NCBI GenBank assembly: GCA_023091665.1
Contig: JALJCQ010000017.1
Coordinates: forward strand, 2,666,001-2,730,000
Direction: 5' to 3'
Origin: Pythium myriotylum
Lineage: Eukaryota > Oomycota > Peronosporomycetes > Pythiales > Pythiaceae
DNA length: 64,000 nucleotides
Below the pieces are notes generated by a model. The model ran no database searches. It saw nothing but the letters and a program-made list of their open reading frames with translations, and was not told the DNA's origin. A program made the translations under genes and the position numbers. Positions 39,940-50,435 of the stretch are shown here, piece by piece (position 1 is the stretch's first letter; each line of letters begins with the position of its first letter).

Positions 39940-40751
39940 GGCTGCTCTGGTCTATTTACTCAATAGCTCGACGGTGCAGTCTGGGAGTTTGACTGTTCCT
40001 AATTATTCCGCGTTTGGTAGTCGTTGTGAGCTAAACATACAACCGGGTCAGACTCGTCTGAGACTCTTATGCCACCGACAAATATAAAATGACGATGTTG
40101 GTGGCATCTCATTTGTGCAAAGAGAGTGAGTCTGTTGTTTGCGGGAGACAATTGTCTCCATCGATCTTGTGTCAAATCAGCGAACCGTCGGAAGGAATCG
40201 TTTCGGCTCGTGTCTCTGCGTCCTCTCGCGTTGCAGCAGTCGTGAAAGGACGCAGAGAGGTACCGAAGATCGAGTCAACTTCAATACCATTACCAACGGC
40301 CAGCTCTCTCCACGAGGCCACCTGACTGAACTAGTGGTCAGGGGACGATTGGTCTTGCTCGACAGACCAAACAACAAGGCATTTCACGTTCTGTCTATGC
40401 TTCAAGCTCGCAGTGCGGCTCTTAAACGTGATTCCAACCGGTGTTTGTCGCCGTCACCTCCATTGAGGATGTCGTCGTTTCTCCGCTTCTAACAGACCCA
40501 GCGATCCGTGGATCAAGCAACCGCAATGCTCAGTGGCATGTCCCTGCATTGCGCAGTGCGATGGCCATACAGAGATTCAGCGTTCTCGCGTACAAGAACA
40601 CGGAGCTCGTGAGCAGCAAGCTCCACACGCGTCACAGGGAAAACAATGTAGCCATGTTAACCTACTGTATTAAGCTAATTGGGTGATTGGGTGTTTCATC
40701 GATGGCTCCTGAAGGCTGACGTCTGTCGTATCGTCGCCTCCCCGAGTGGAA
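39940..40751. other. Intergenic with hairpin and 18-bp repeat copy
   Basis: 812 bp between divergent starts of a permease and the zinc-finger gene. A perfect 12-bp inverted repeat TCTCTGCGTCCT (40213-40224) pairs with 40247-40258. The 18-bp CCTGCATTGCGCAGTGCG lies at 40543-40560. Short frames have no recognisable domain. Confidence 0.55.
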
Positions 40752-42614
40752 ATGGCGACGGCAGTCGCCATGGAATCTCTCTCTCTACGCGGAACCAGCG
40801 CGTTCGCCGCGAAGAGACCCAGTCGAGCGCAACGAGCGCTCTTCGGCGGTTCCGACGGTGCGCTTGGCGGCGCCGCAGACGGTCTGGAGGCCGAGAACAG
40901 TCGCGACGAAGCGGACGCCTCGGCCGACGACTCGGAGAGCGAGTTCGAGCTCTGCGACGCTCCAGACAGCGCCCTGAGCGACGAGGACGACGGAGACGAC
41001 GAGTCGTCGCCTCGTGTGGGTCGTAAGAGGAAGCGCGTGGCGAGTTTCGACGAGCAGAAGCCCAGTCTGCGGCTCGCTTGTGCGCAGTGCGGAGTGGAGA
41101 TGCCGAGTCCGACGCGCCTCGCCGACCACGAGAGAGAGCCTCATCCGTTTCTGTGTGATATTGAAGGATGTGGTCGCAGCTTTGCCGACGAGGCTGTGGC
41201 GATTCGACATGTTGAAGTGTGGCATCACGGTAGGAGAGACGGAGGTCAGTCGAAGGGATTGTGTGGGCTAATCGCTCTTGTTGCAGTGCGAGACGAAGAA
41301 CGCCTAGTGTGTGAGACGTGTGACGAGCTCTTTTTGACACGCCACGACCTCGCGATCCACGTTCGAGAAGCCGGTCACGGGCAAGACCATTGGAAGGGGT
41401 CACCGCTGAAGCTGTTCGTCTGTAACGCCGTCGCCACCTGCAGACAAAAGTACAAGAAGAAAGACAAGCTCGCCCAACACAAGAAGCGCCACCATGAACC
41501 GAGCGAAGATGGCAGCGCGTTCGAGTGCGATCGCTGTGTGGAGGGTTTCCCGACACGACACGAACGAGCGGTTCATATCCAAATGAAACATCCAGGGCAT
41601 GATAGCAACCTGCAGACACCGAGCTTTGTGTGTGAGTTTGTAGGCTGCGGTAAGTCATACTCCAAGCGCGAACATCTAAAGCGACACGTGCTCGCGACCC
41701 ACGACGCGCCACAGGAGAAACCGTTCGGCTGTGATTTGTGCGGCGTGCGCTTCGTGTACAAGCACGCGTTGTTGCGACACCACACAAACTGCCACACGGC
41801 GGATGCTGAGAAGCCATACTCGTGCTCTGTGTGTTTACTCGCGTTCAAAAAGAAGAGTTTGTTGCAAGCCCACTCGTTTGTTCACACCGGTGTGCTGCCT
41901 TTCGAGTGTGAAGATTGTGGCGAGCGATTTCTCAAACGATTCCAACTCGTACGCCACGAACGAAAGCATGCCAGCACTAGACCATCCCAGGCTCAAGTGT
42001 TCATGTGTGAGCACGATGATTGTGGCGAGCTGTTGTTCAGTATTCAGGAGAAGATTGATCATATGAAGGATGCGCACGGTGTGATTGTCAAAGACGAAAC
42101 GGTCGAGAGCCAGTCGCAGAAGGGAAAGAATGGCAATCAGCGCAGAGAGTCAGGAGTGTGCCGTGAATTGCGATGTCTCGTGTGCAATCAAGTGTTTGCA
42201 CGAATTCAGAACCTACGTAGCCACTTGAGAACGCATTTCGAAGCACTCGACGAACGCAAACTCCACGTGTGCCCTATGGAAGGCTGCGAGAAATCATACA
42301 CAAAGAAATCCAACCTGATGGCTCACTACAATGCTGCCCACGATCCTGTCAAGTCGCAACGGTTCAAGTGCCCACATGAGGGATGCGAAGGAGCATTTGG
42401 ATACAAGAAAGTACTCCAGACCCATATCGCCACTATCCACGAGAGACAGACGATTAAAACGGAAGATGGCGAGAGTTCTTGCTCCCCACGAGGGTTGAAA
42501 AAACAGAAGCGACGGGGACGCGAAGCGATGGGAGTGATGGAGCGCACGCTTGGCACCTGTGACCTTTCGGTCATACCGGACTTCTCGGACATCACATTCA
42601 GAGATCTCTCATAA
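40752..42614 (+). CDS. Multi-C2H2 zinc-finger protein (TFIIIA-like array)
   Basis: ATG 40752 to TAA 42612-42614, 620 aa if unspliced. The N-terminus is acidic. From about residue 110 there are about 12-13 C2H2 fingers, many with the CxxxxC spacing and TFIIIA-like linkers: CDIEGCGRSFADEAVAIRH, CEFVGCGKSYSKREHLKRH, CEDCGERFLKRFQLVRH, CPMEGCEKSYTKKSNLMAH. The array suggests 5S DNA/RNA or promoter binding; TFIIIA identity is possible but not proven. A 57-nt stretch 41230-41286 begins GTAGGA and ends TTGCAG, and is a stop-free multiple of three. Removing it shortens an odd linker between two fingers, so it is probably an intron. Confidence 0.88.
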   Translation: MATAVAMESLSLRGTSAFAAKRPSRAQRALFGGSDGALGGAADGLEAENSRDEADASADDSESEFELCDAPDSALSDEDDGDDESSPRVGRKRKRVASFDEQKPSLRLACAQCGVEMPSPTRLADHEREPHPFLCDIEGCGRSFADEAVAIRHVEVWHHGRRDGGQSKGLCGLIALVAVRDEERLVCETCDELFLTRHDLAIHVREAGHGQDHWKGSPLKLFVCNAVATCRQKYKKKDKLAQHKKRHHEPSEDGSAFECDRCVEGFPTRHERAVHIQMKHPGHDSNLQTPSFVCEFVGCGKSYSKREHLKRHVLATHDAPQEKPFGCDLCGVRFVYKHALLRHHTNCHTADAEKPYSCSVCLLAFKKKSLLQAHSFVHTGVLPFECEDCGERFLKRFQLVRHERKHASTRPSQAQVFMCEHDDCGELLFSIQEKIDHMKDAHGVIVKDETVESQSQKGKNGNQRRESGVCRELRCLVCNQVFARIQNLRSHLRTHFEALDERKLHVCPMEGCEKSYTKKSNLMAHYNAAHDPVKSQRFKCPHEGCEGAFGYKKVLQTHIATIHERQTIKTEDGESSCSPRGLKKQKRRGREAMGVMERTLGTCDLSVIPDFSDITFRDLS

Positions 42615-42861
42615 GCGCCCCACCCACTTTTGTTGTCTGATCGATGGATGGAAAGATCTCTGAACAGTTCGACTTCAACAACCATCTGATATGACCGGTT
42701 TCCAATTGCATGGAAGAAAAGGCAGCGTGTGTATTCAAGTCAGATGTGGGGTGTCCGAATCGGGCTCGTCACTCCCTAGCGCATACCCTCTACCCCTGCC
42801 GACTGCGTAATGGTTCACATCTGAATTTGCTCGCACGGGAGCCAGCTCCAACTTCGAGAAG

Positions 42862-44418
42862 ATGCTAGGACAGTGGAGTCTGCTTGAGGTCGCGGCTGCA
42901 TTCTCATGCGCTGTTGCAACGTTGCTTGCCACAGCGTCGCTGCGAGTGTTGCAGCGCAAGCTCCGTATCGCCAAGGGCCTTGCGCCTATTCCAGGGCCCA
43001 AGGGAACGTTTCTTCTGGGAAACATGCCATTGTTTATCAAGAACAAGAATCGCATGTATGATCTACTTGAAGAAATGCTCAAGCAGTATGGCGGCCGCAT
43101 GAAGATGCCGTGGCATTTGTTCTTCGATGGTGCCATCTACATCACCGACCCAAAGGATGTTGAACACATTCTCGCGACCAACTTCACCAACTACATTAAG
43201 CCACAGGGGTTCATCGACGCATTCCAGGAGGTATTCGAACACTCTTTCTTCGCCATGAACCATGCCCACACAAGTGATAACGGCGACAAGTGGAGGTTGC
43301 AACGTAAAGTCGCGTCGAAGGTGTTCACGACAAAGAACTTCAAGTTGTTCTCCGAACAAGTTTTCACGAAATATGCTGAGGACATTGCGCAGAAGCTTGG
43401 AGAAATCAAGGCGTGCAACATGCAGGAGGTGAGCGCTGAGTATACACTGAAGGCAATCTTTGACATCGCTTTCGGCACGGCACTGGATAAGTTCATCGAG
43501 CCGCGCGTGTTCGCAGAGCAAATGAACTACGTAAACGGGCATTGCGCAAGCCGTCTCTTTGTGAAGCAGTACTACAAGTGGTTTTGGTGGATCATGCCAA
43601 GCGAGTACAAACTACGCAGGTACACGACCCAGATACGCTCTATTGCTGACGACATTCTGGCTGATCGGCTACATGAGTCGACGGAACAGCTCGAGAGTCG
43701 CTTTGACATTCTATCATTATTCATTAGGAAAGCGCGCGAGCTGAATGAAGAAAGTGCTGATGTACTCGACCCAATGACGCTCCGGTCGATCATCTTGACC
43801 TTCATCTTCGCCGGCCGTGACACGACGGCTGAGTGTATCACATACATGTTCTACGCTCTCGCTCGCCACCCAAATGTGCAGCAGAAGATCATGGACGAAT
43901 TGCATACAGTCAACGCGTCTGGCGCCGGAGCAGCACTGAGCTACGACGATGTCAAGCAGCTCATGTACCTCGACGCATGCGCATACGAGACCGAACGACT
44001 CTATCCTTCGTTGCCCTACAACGTGAAGAACGCCGTCCAGGACGATCACCTTCCCGATGGCACGTTTGTCCCTGCAGGCACAGACGTCGTGTATTCGCCG
44101 TGGTACATGGGCCGCGATCAAGCGTTCTGGGGTGACGACGCACTGGATTTCCGTCCCGAGCGGTGGCTTGAGCGCAAGAGGCGGCCGACGGCGTTCGAGT
44201 TTCCAGCGTTCCAGGCAGGACCCCGCGTGTGCCTGGGCATGAACATGGCGATCCTCGAGGCCAAGATCTTCACGGCCGTGCTACTCCGCCACTTCAGCGT
44301 TCGCATCGCCGACGGTGAGCCTCAAGAGCGAGGCTACGTTCTCAAGTCGGGTCTCTTCATGGCTGGCGGCCTGCCACTCGAGCTCGAGCCGCGCGCTCGC
44401 GCTCGCGCATTCTCCTGA
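42862..44418 (+). CDS. Cytochrome P450 monooxygenase
   Basis: 518 aa, intronless. N-terminal membrane anchor (residues 8-28) and a Pro-rich hinge (APIPGPKGTFLLGN). Helix I oxygen-binding motif AGRDTT, ExxR in YETERLYPSLP, PERW motif and the heme-ligand loop FQAGPRVCLGMNMAILEAK with its Cys. The VDRDTTAECITYMFYAL-type helix and substrate-loop pattern resemble the CYP86/CYP4-like fatty-acid hydroxylase clan, but the substrate cannot be fixed from sequence. The ER membrane is the expected location. Confidence 0.93.
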   Translation: MLGQWSLLEVAAAFSCAVATLLATASLRVLQRKLRIAKGLAPIPGPKGTFLLGNMPLFIKNKNRMYDLLEEMLKQYGGRMKMPWHLFFDGAIYITDPKDVEHILATNFTNYIKPQGFIDAFQEVFEHSFFAMNHAHTSDNGDKWRLQRKVASKVFTTKNFKLFSEQVFTKYAEDIAQKLGEIKACNMQEVSAEYTLKAIFDIAFGTALDKFIEPRVFAEQMNYVNGHCASRLFVKQYYKWFWWIMPSEYKLRRYTTQIRSIADDILADRLHESTEQLESRFDILSLFIRKARELNEESADVLDPMTLRSIILTFIFAGRDTTAECITYMFYALARHPNVQQKIMDELHTVNASGAGAALSYDDVKQLMYLDACAYETERLYPSLPYNVKNAVQDDHLPDGTFVPAGTDVVYSPWYMGRDQAFWGDDALDFRPERWLERKRRPTAFEFPAFQAGPRVCLGMNMAILEAKIFTAVLLRHFSVRIADGEPQERGYVLKSGLFMAGGLPLELEPRARARAFS

Positions 44419-44677
44419 GCCCGCCCCCGCCTCCCCGCCCCAAGATGGCTACATTTCCCTCGATTCAATGCCCTTACTTCCATGTCACTATTCGTATTAT
44501 TCTTTTTGCAGTAAACATTGGGACACTGCACATGTCACAGATATCCCTACCGGTTGCCGATACCGGTATGTCACCGCGGGCGCCAGTCTCGGCTCTCAGC
44601 AACAGCACGACAACAGTCCCACGCTTCAAGCTCGTGAGCAGCTCTTCCTCCGCCTTCTCTCTCTCCCCGACGACGTC

Positions 44678-47600
44678 ATGGCCGAGGCCAAGGCGCGGCT
44701 CGCCTCCATCTTCGACGGCAGCGCCAACCAGGCGACCCAGAGCCAGGGCAACGACCCGCTGCGCTACCGCCCGCCGCGCGAGCCCACGCGCAACGCCCAG
44801 GCGGCGCCGGCGCAACAACAACAACAACAACAGCCGCCGGCGACGGCCAACAGCGTCGTCTTCAGCGCGACCGTCTCGCTCTACAAGTACGAAGGCAACA
44901 AGTACGTGCAGCAGGGCACGGCCGCGTCGACGCTCGTGGGCTGCGTGCTCGTGGGCGCCGAAGTGACCTACTCGGTGCTCTTCTACAGCGCCGACAAGAC
45001 GACGCTCTGCGAAGTGCCGCTCAAGGCCTGGAAGCCCATCGTGCAGCCCAAAAACTACATGAACTTTTACGACGAGCGCAGCGTCAACTGGTCGGTCAAG
45101 TTCCCGAGCGAAGACGCGCTCGCGGAGTTCATGCGACAGGCGTTTCTCGTCAAGATCCACATCGAAATCTGGAGCCCGCAGCGCTCGCTGGACGCGAACT
45201 CGCTGCTAAAAGAGGACATTGGCACGTCCGCGATTAAGACCAAGAAAGATGACGACTCGGCGCTCACGCCCGTTAGCTCAGGTGACCGCGTGGGCGTCGA
45301 GTTCAAGTGCTGGCGCGTTGTCGGTAACTCCAAGGCGCAGCCGAGCGACTTTGTGACCAAGTACCCGCCATTTGAAAAGGCCTCGGAGGGCGACCTCCGC
45401 AAGTTCCGACTGGGCGACGGCAGCGAGCGAATCAAGGCGCTCGACGAAGGAGTCGTGGGCATGAAGCGAGGCGGCCGGCGCATGATTCTCGCTCCGCCGG
45501 GAAAGACCAACGGAAGTGACTGGTATCTCATCGATGTGACGCTGGTCCAAACGAAACGCAAGTCGGAGCGTCGCGCGGCGACAGGCGACGCTGCTGCTGC
45601 CCAAGCGTCTTCCGCGGGGGCCTCGTCACCTGGAGAAACTCGTCGGTCCGAGCGAAAGTCGAGCAAGCGAGCCAGTACGAATGGAGATATTGTTCGTGTT
45701 GATGATGATAAGTCCAAGACGGAGACCGAGGAGCGGCTGCGCCAACTTGAACGAGAGCTTGAGAGACACCGAGAAATGGCTTCTGGAGGAAGTGCTCAGC
45801 AACCAGGTGTGAATGCCCCGAACGGCTTTGCTCAAGCAGCACCTGCACCGAACCAGTATTCTACAATGTACGGCGCAACGGGAAACATCGGTGGCTTCTC
45901 CATGCCATTTGGCTACTCACCTCCTCAGCCTCAGCAAGGGGTGATGATGGCGACAGGGCGGCCTGTTGATGCCCTTGTCATGGAGTTGCACGCTAAAGTC
46001 GACTACCTCATCCGCAATGCTGCAACGAATGGAGCTGGTGCTACCTCATCGTATGGAGGTCCTGTAGGTGCAACGGATGTGCAGATGGTCTTGCGTGGCG
46101 TGGAGCGCCTCGCTGGAGAGAACGAGCGGCTTCTTCTTCAAATCAACTCTCAAAACCAGCAGTACGTTTCTTACGAAAAGCGGTGCGAAGAATTGCTGAA
46201 GCAAAACCAGCGACTCCAAGAGGAGAAACGACTCGCGGACGAGAAGTATCAGTCCATGGCGAGCTTGCAACTCAACTACAGCGCTGAAATCTCCAGCTTG
46301 ACGGGTGCGAGAGATGCTGCGATCACGCAGTCGAACAAAATCCATGCTGAGTACCAGCAACTACTCAACGCGTACTACCAGATTCAGCAGAACTCCAATG
46401 CGAACGAGGAACAACGCAACGCACTCGAGTTTGAGCGCCAAGCTCGCGTTCGACTAGAAAAGGACGTTCAAAAGGAGTCACAAACGCGCTCTCTAGTGGA
46501 GCAGGAACTCACCCTTGTCAAGCGTCAATTGGATGTCTTCACGAGAATGAAAGAAACTGAGTTACAAAACCATCGCCAGGAAATGGAGAAGCAACTCCAA
46601 GCTGTGCGTGCGACCCAGCACCAGGAAGTCGAAGACCGCATCAAGAAGATCACAACCGACTACCAACAGCAAGAGAAGCGGCTCCAACAGGAGTGGAACG
46701 CCCAGACAGATCGTCAGGCAGCCCAATTTCAGGCACAAATCGAGAGCCTGCAGAGCCAGCTTGCAGAACGCGATGCCACGAGACAGCAACTAGACACAGA
46801 ATTACAGTCCGCCTGGATCCGCGTACGAGAGCTTGAGTCGAACCTTGCCACGCAAGCGATATCTGCGACGAACGAAGCTGCGGCTGTGGGTCTCGCAGAA
46901 GAGGAGAAGCGGATATACACTGTCCAGATTGAGTTACTTCAGCAACAAGTGAAAGAGCTAGAAGCTGAGAAATTTGAGCGAGTGCAGAGCGACCTAGCGT
47001 CGGGTCGCTTAGGCTCACCGTCTTCGAGTCCTCGCAGCCGGAAGACGCTCCAGTTTGCCGACGAAAGCGAGGCAGCTGCGGCGGTTGCACAAGCTGAGCA
47101 GGCGTTGGCTGCAGCGAAGGCGAAGGAGGAATCTGCAGACCGCACTCTGGCATTGGCCGAGGAGATCAAGCGAGAGGCCGAAGCTGCGCTGGCGAGTGCG
47201 AGTGGTGCTCCTTCTGACCAGAGCCAAGGTGTTCGAGAAAAGACTGTGGCGCTGTTCAAAGAAGCGATCAACGAGATCTTCTTCCGATTCCAGGATGTCT
47301 TCGAGGACGAATCGTATGCGACAGTCTCTCTTGAAGGCAAACAAGTGCTCGGTGTCATCCGCAAGGTGCTCAAGCAAAGCACGAAGGAAGTCGTCCAACG
47401 TCTACAGGAGGAGGAGCCGACCCCAGTGCCAGCACCAGTGGCAGCGCCACCAGCTGCCGTGCCACTGCCCACACCGTCGAGAAACGAGCAGGAAGAACAG
47501 GCTCCAGCCAAGTTTTCCCTCGCCGTTCCACTCGCCGCTGGCGTCACGGCTGCTGCGCTCGGGGCTGCAGTGGTTGCTGGGAGTGGCAATGACTCCGATG

Positions 47601-47905
47601 CCTCCAATGACGAGCCGCCACCACCACCGGAACTAGAAGAAGCCACAGTAAGTGCTTCCGTGAAGGAGGCCGAGACCAAGCCGGAATCGAAGCCGGAGAC
47701 AGCAGCTCCAGAGAAGGAGAATACCGCAGCGACGGAGACCAAGAAGGCAGAGACTGCCGAAGAGGACGAAGAAGACGACGTTGTCGGCGACGACTTGCTC
47801 TTCGGTGCTGCAAGCGCAAATGCCACTGCAACGTTTCCCATTGCATCTGGAGTGACGCGACCTCCAGACGACAGCGAGGATTCGGAGGACGACTTTGAAG
47901 ATTAG
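44678..47905 (+). CDS. FKBP15/WAFL-like protein
   Basis: About 1075 aa from ATG 44678. The frame extends upstream to 44315, inside the P450 3' end, so this ATG is chosen because it gives MAEAKARLASIFDG, a natural start. Order: a WH1-like region (about 58-165), an FKBP-type fold (about 198-293, RLGDGSERIKALDEGVVGMKRGG), a coiled coil over about 370-840 rich in Gln and Glu, and a Pro/Ala linker with acidic tail ending DDSEDSEDDFED. FKBP15 links the actin-regulating WASH complex to endosomes. Several active-site aromatic residues of FKBP12 are not conserved, so isomerase activity is doubtful. Confidence 0.85.
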   Translation: MAEAKARLASIFDGSANQATQSQGNDPLRYRPPREPTRNAQAAPAQQQQQQQPPATANSVVFSATVSLYKYEGNKYVQQGTAASTLVGCVLVGAEVTYSVLFYSADKTTLCEVPLKAWKPIVQPKNYMNFYDERSVNWSVKFPSEDALAEFMRQAFLVKIHIEIWSPQRSLDANSLLKEDIGTSAIKTKKDDDSALTPVSSGDRVGVEFKCWRVVGNSKAQPSDFVTKYPPFEKASEGDLRKFRLGDGSERIKALDEGVVGMKRGGRRMILAPPGKTNGSDWYLIDVTLVQTKRKSERRAATGDAAAAQASSAGASSPGETRRSERKSSKRASTNGDIVRVDDDKSKTETEERLRQLERELERHREMASGGSAQQPGVNAPNGFAQAAPAPNQYSTMYGATGNIGGFSMPFGYSPPQPQQGVMMATGRPVDALVMELHAKVDYLIRNAATNGAGATSSYGGPVGATDVQMVLRGVERLAGENERLLLQINSQNQQYVSYEKRCEELLKQNQRLQEEKRLADEKYQSMASLQLNYSAEISSLTGARDAAITQSNKIHAEYQQLLNAYYQIQQNSNANEEQRNALEFERQARVRLEKDVQKESQTRSLVEQELTLVKRQLDVFTRMKETELQNHRQEMEKQLQAVRATQHQEVEDRIKKITTDYQQQEKRLQQEWNAQTDRQAAQFQAQIESLQSQLAERDATRQQLDTELQSAWIRVRELESNLATQAISATNEAAAVGLAEEEKRIYTVQIELLQQQVKELEAEKFERVQSDLASGRLGSPSSSPRSRKTLQFADESEAAAAVAQAEQALAAAKAKEESADRTLALAEEIKREAEAALASASGAPSDQSQGVREKTVALFKEAINEIFFRFQDVFEDESYATVSLEGKQVLGVIRKVLKQSTKEVVQRLQEEEPTPVPAPVAAPPAAVPLPTPSRNEQEEQAPAKFSLAVPLAAGVTAAALGAAVVAGSGNDSDASNDEPPPPPELEEATVSASVKEAETKPESKPETAAPEKENTAATETKKAETAEEDEEDDVVGDDLLFGAASANATATFPIASGVTRPPDDSEDSEDDFED

Positions 47906-48161
47906 AACTCCCACGCGCGCTGTGTGCCGAAAGGAAGCACAAGCGCAGTGGAGATTCAGCTATGAGATCCACAAACAAAAGATGAAAAATACACGTTGTT
48001 GATTGCAGCCATCCTTGCAGGTGCTATTCGGTCGACACCCGCGCCAAGAACGACTCACTCGCATGCGTGACGCCTCCGCATCGGGACACTGTATAATAAG
48101 AAGCCGCCAGCGCGCGAGCGCACATTGTCTGTCTCTGTCTGGGGGGCAAAAAAGCAGTCGC

Positions 48162-48990
48162 CTAGTGGGAGCGCGTCTTCTCGAGGGGCGTGGCCTTGAG
48201 CTGCACGAAAAGTTGGCGCATTCGCGACACGTCCTCCTCTTCCTCGTCCTTCTTCTTGGCCTTGGCCGGCTCCGGCTCGTTCTGCTTGTTCTTGCCGTCC
48301 TTCTTGGCCGCATTCAGCGCCGCGAGCTTCTGCTTGCGGTTGGCCTCCAGGTCCACGAGGCTGACAACGCGCTCCCACGGGTTCTCGCTCTCGAGGTCGG
48401 CCGCGAGCTTCTCAAGCGTGGCCTGCTCCTGGACGCGGTTGGACTGCTGCTTGGACTCCTTGATGCGGCTGCGCTCGGCGACGAACTTGTCCATGTCCGT
48501 CTTGGCCTTCTCCTTGCTCTCGACGGCGACCTTGGCCTGTTCCTCGGCCTTGAGCGCGATCTCCTCCTCAAACTTTTGCATAAACTTGCTGTTTTCGCGA
48601 ATGCACACAACCACTCGCGTGAGCCGCGTACACGCATTTGGAAAAAGAGCAACTAAGACAACCACGTACGTGAGCTCGTTCACCTCCTCGATGACCGGGA
48701 TCGACGGCATGCCCGCGACGGGCTCGGGCGTGTAGACGGCGCCCAGGGGCTCCGGCACGTAGGCCTGCTGCGGCTCGTAGCTCGCGGCGCCCAGGTCGTA
48801 CGTGGCCTGGGTCTCGCTCGGCTCAACCTCGTAGAAGCTACCATACAACACAATGCATTAGCTTCTCCCGCTCGCGAGACTCTCGAGCGGGACAGAAAAA
48901 GACGCACTCTCCGTTGAAGCCGGCGTCGGGCTGCGGCTGGAAGCTGCTGAGGTCGCCGGCGTCGCCGGCGTCGGCGCCAAAGGGATCCAT
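48162..48990 (-). CDS. Clathrin light chain
   Basis: Exons 48990-48908, 48837-48670 and 48588-48162, with introns of 70 and 81 nt; 225 aa. The first exon is acidic (MDPFGADAGDAGDLSSF), then FYEVEPSETQ, PVIEEVNELT, a coiled coil of Lys/Glu-rich residues, and the family end ENPWERVVSLVDLEANRKQK... DVSRMRQLFVQLKATPL. The Trp-containing WERV and the C-terminal DVSRMR segment match animal light chains. It binds the clathrin heavy chain in coated vesicles. The second intron is a stop-free multiple of three, so one long frame reads through it. It shares a promoter with ribosomal protein L29. Confidence 0.93.
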
Positions 48991-49319
48991 AGTCGTCTCT
49001 TCGGGTGCGTAGCTCCTGAACGGATCTCTCCCCCTTCCCTTCCGCGTGGACCTTGGGCCGCGAAAAAACCTCGGCACTTCAACTGCCTCGATAAAAACCC
49101 CACCCGAAACCGATCTCTGTGTTCTGTGACCCACACTACCTTCACGAATAGTGTGCCGCACACTACTCGACTCCCGCGCAACGAGGTTTTTTGCCGTCTG
49201 GAGGTTTTTCCCCACCGCGCGAGTGCCGGTTTGGCTGGCTCCGGTTGGTTTGAGCTCTTGGTGGGAGCTGCCCACGGGATCCCGCAGACAAGAACCCAAC
49301 TCCTGTCGCTCCTGTCACC
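48991..49319. promoter_or_regulatory. Divergent promoter with three CACACTA sites
   Basis: 329 bp between clathrin light chain and L29. It holds CCACACTA at 49131-49138, TAGTGTGC at 49149-49156 and GCACACTA at 49158-49165; the last two form a hairpin-like palindrome. Spacing is tighter than in 11344-11669, but order and orientation are the same. Confidence 0.5.
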
Positions 49320-49644
49320 ATGGTCAAGCAGAAGAACCACACCGCGCGCAACAACACGGTCAAGGCCCACAAGAATGGCATCAAGAAGCCGAAGAACCAC
49401 CGATACCACTCGACCAAGGGCGTACGTGGGCGGCGGCGCCGACCAGGCCACCGAGTTTGAACTGACGACTTGATGCCATGACAGCTCGACCCCAAGTTCC
49501 TGCGCAACCAGCGTTGGGCCAAGAAGTTCAACAAGAAGCACGCCAACAAGTCCAAGGTGCGTGGACGATTGGCTGGTGTCTTGTGTGTGTGTGGCGATTG
49601 CAGCAAGTGACGGGAAATGGTGGTGATGGGAACAGGACGAATAA
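49320..49644 (+). CDS. RPL29: Ribosomal protein eL29
   Basis: Exons 49320-49421, 49485-49556 and 49636-49644; introns of 63 and 79 nt, phase 0. The 60-aa product starts [20 protein letters not shown], continues [20 protein letters not shown], and ends HANKSKDE. KNHT...AHKNGIKKP and [13 protein letters not shown] are the eL29 signature. Length is typical of short protist eL29. The third exon has just three codons, so acceptor choice there is less certain; another acceptor at about 49601 would add 20 residues. Confidence 0.9.
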
Positions 49645-50435
49645 GCGCGAGCTTCACTGGCGGTGATCCCGACTGGGCGCCGTCGCGCGCGAGAGTCTCG
49701 AGGTCGCGGCGGCGCCGTCTCGGGTGCTAGGTAGCAGGGGAAGGGGTTGTTTTTTTCTCTTTCTCGAGAGCAGAAAAGCGCGTCGGCGATGGATATAATT
49801 CAACAGCGTGCGTTGCTTCTTTCGAGCAGGAAACTGGCCACTCTTGAGTCTCGCGCGTTCTCTGCGTTTGTTTCCATCGCACGGCGGCGGCGAGTCGAGC
49901 GCGGGCGGGCGGAGCGAGAAGTGTTAGTGTTCGCGTCGGTCGAGATTCGACGGCTGTGACGCGCAGTAGGGGGATATCCATCGAGATCGACGGTCGTGTC
50001 GAGGAGGAGCTGTGGAGGGATGACGAGGAGTCACGTGATGCGGACGGAGGTGATGAACAACATCAAAACAACCTTATCTACATTTTCTGAAGATATTGTG
50101 AAGAGAACCGAGTTCTGATCCGTTCCATCACGCGCGCTCCTCATCATTCCCCGAATGTTCTCCTGTTGACCGACTTCGAGACGGCGAGTCTCGTGATCTC
50201 CTGCGATCCATCGGATCGAGTCGTGCGTGACGTCACTCGGTCGTCAGAACTGAGATTCAGGCCCGTTGTTCGACACATCGAAAGCAGTTTGATTCCCGCT
50301 GCGCCCTCTCGCCGCCGCCTCTTAGTATGTCCTGTACAGGTCTCTGTCCTTTTGGCTCCAAAGGTATCCCCCTCTATTCACCATCGCTCAAATCGTTTGT
50401 GAAGAAATACACAGCGCACTTATGAATTTTCGGTC
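49645..50435. other. Intergenic, 791 bp
   Basis: 3' flanks of L29 (plus) and the THUMP gene (minus) meet here. GGCGCCGTC occurs twice near 49677 and 49711. Nothing coding recognised. Confidence 0.45.

Noticed and set aside
44315..44677. N-terminal extension of the FKBP15-like frame into the P450 gene
   Set aside because: The extra 121 codons overlap P450 coding sequence in another frame and have no family similarity; ATG 44678 gives a natural start.
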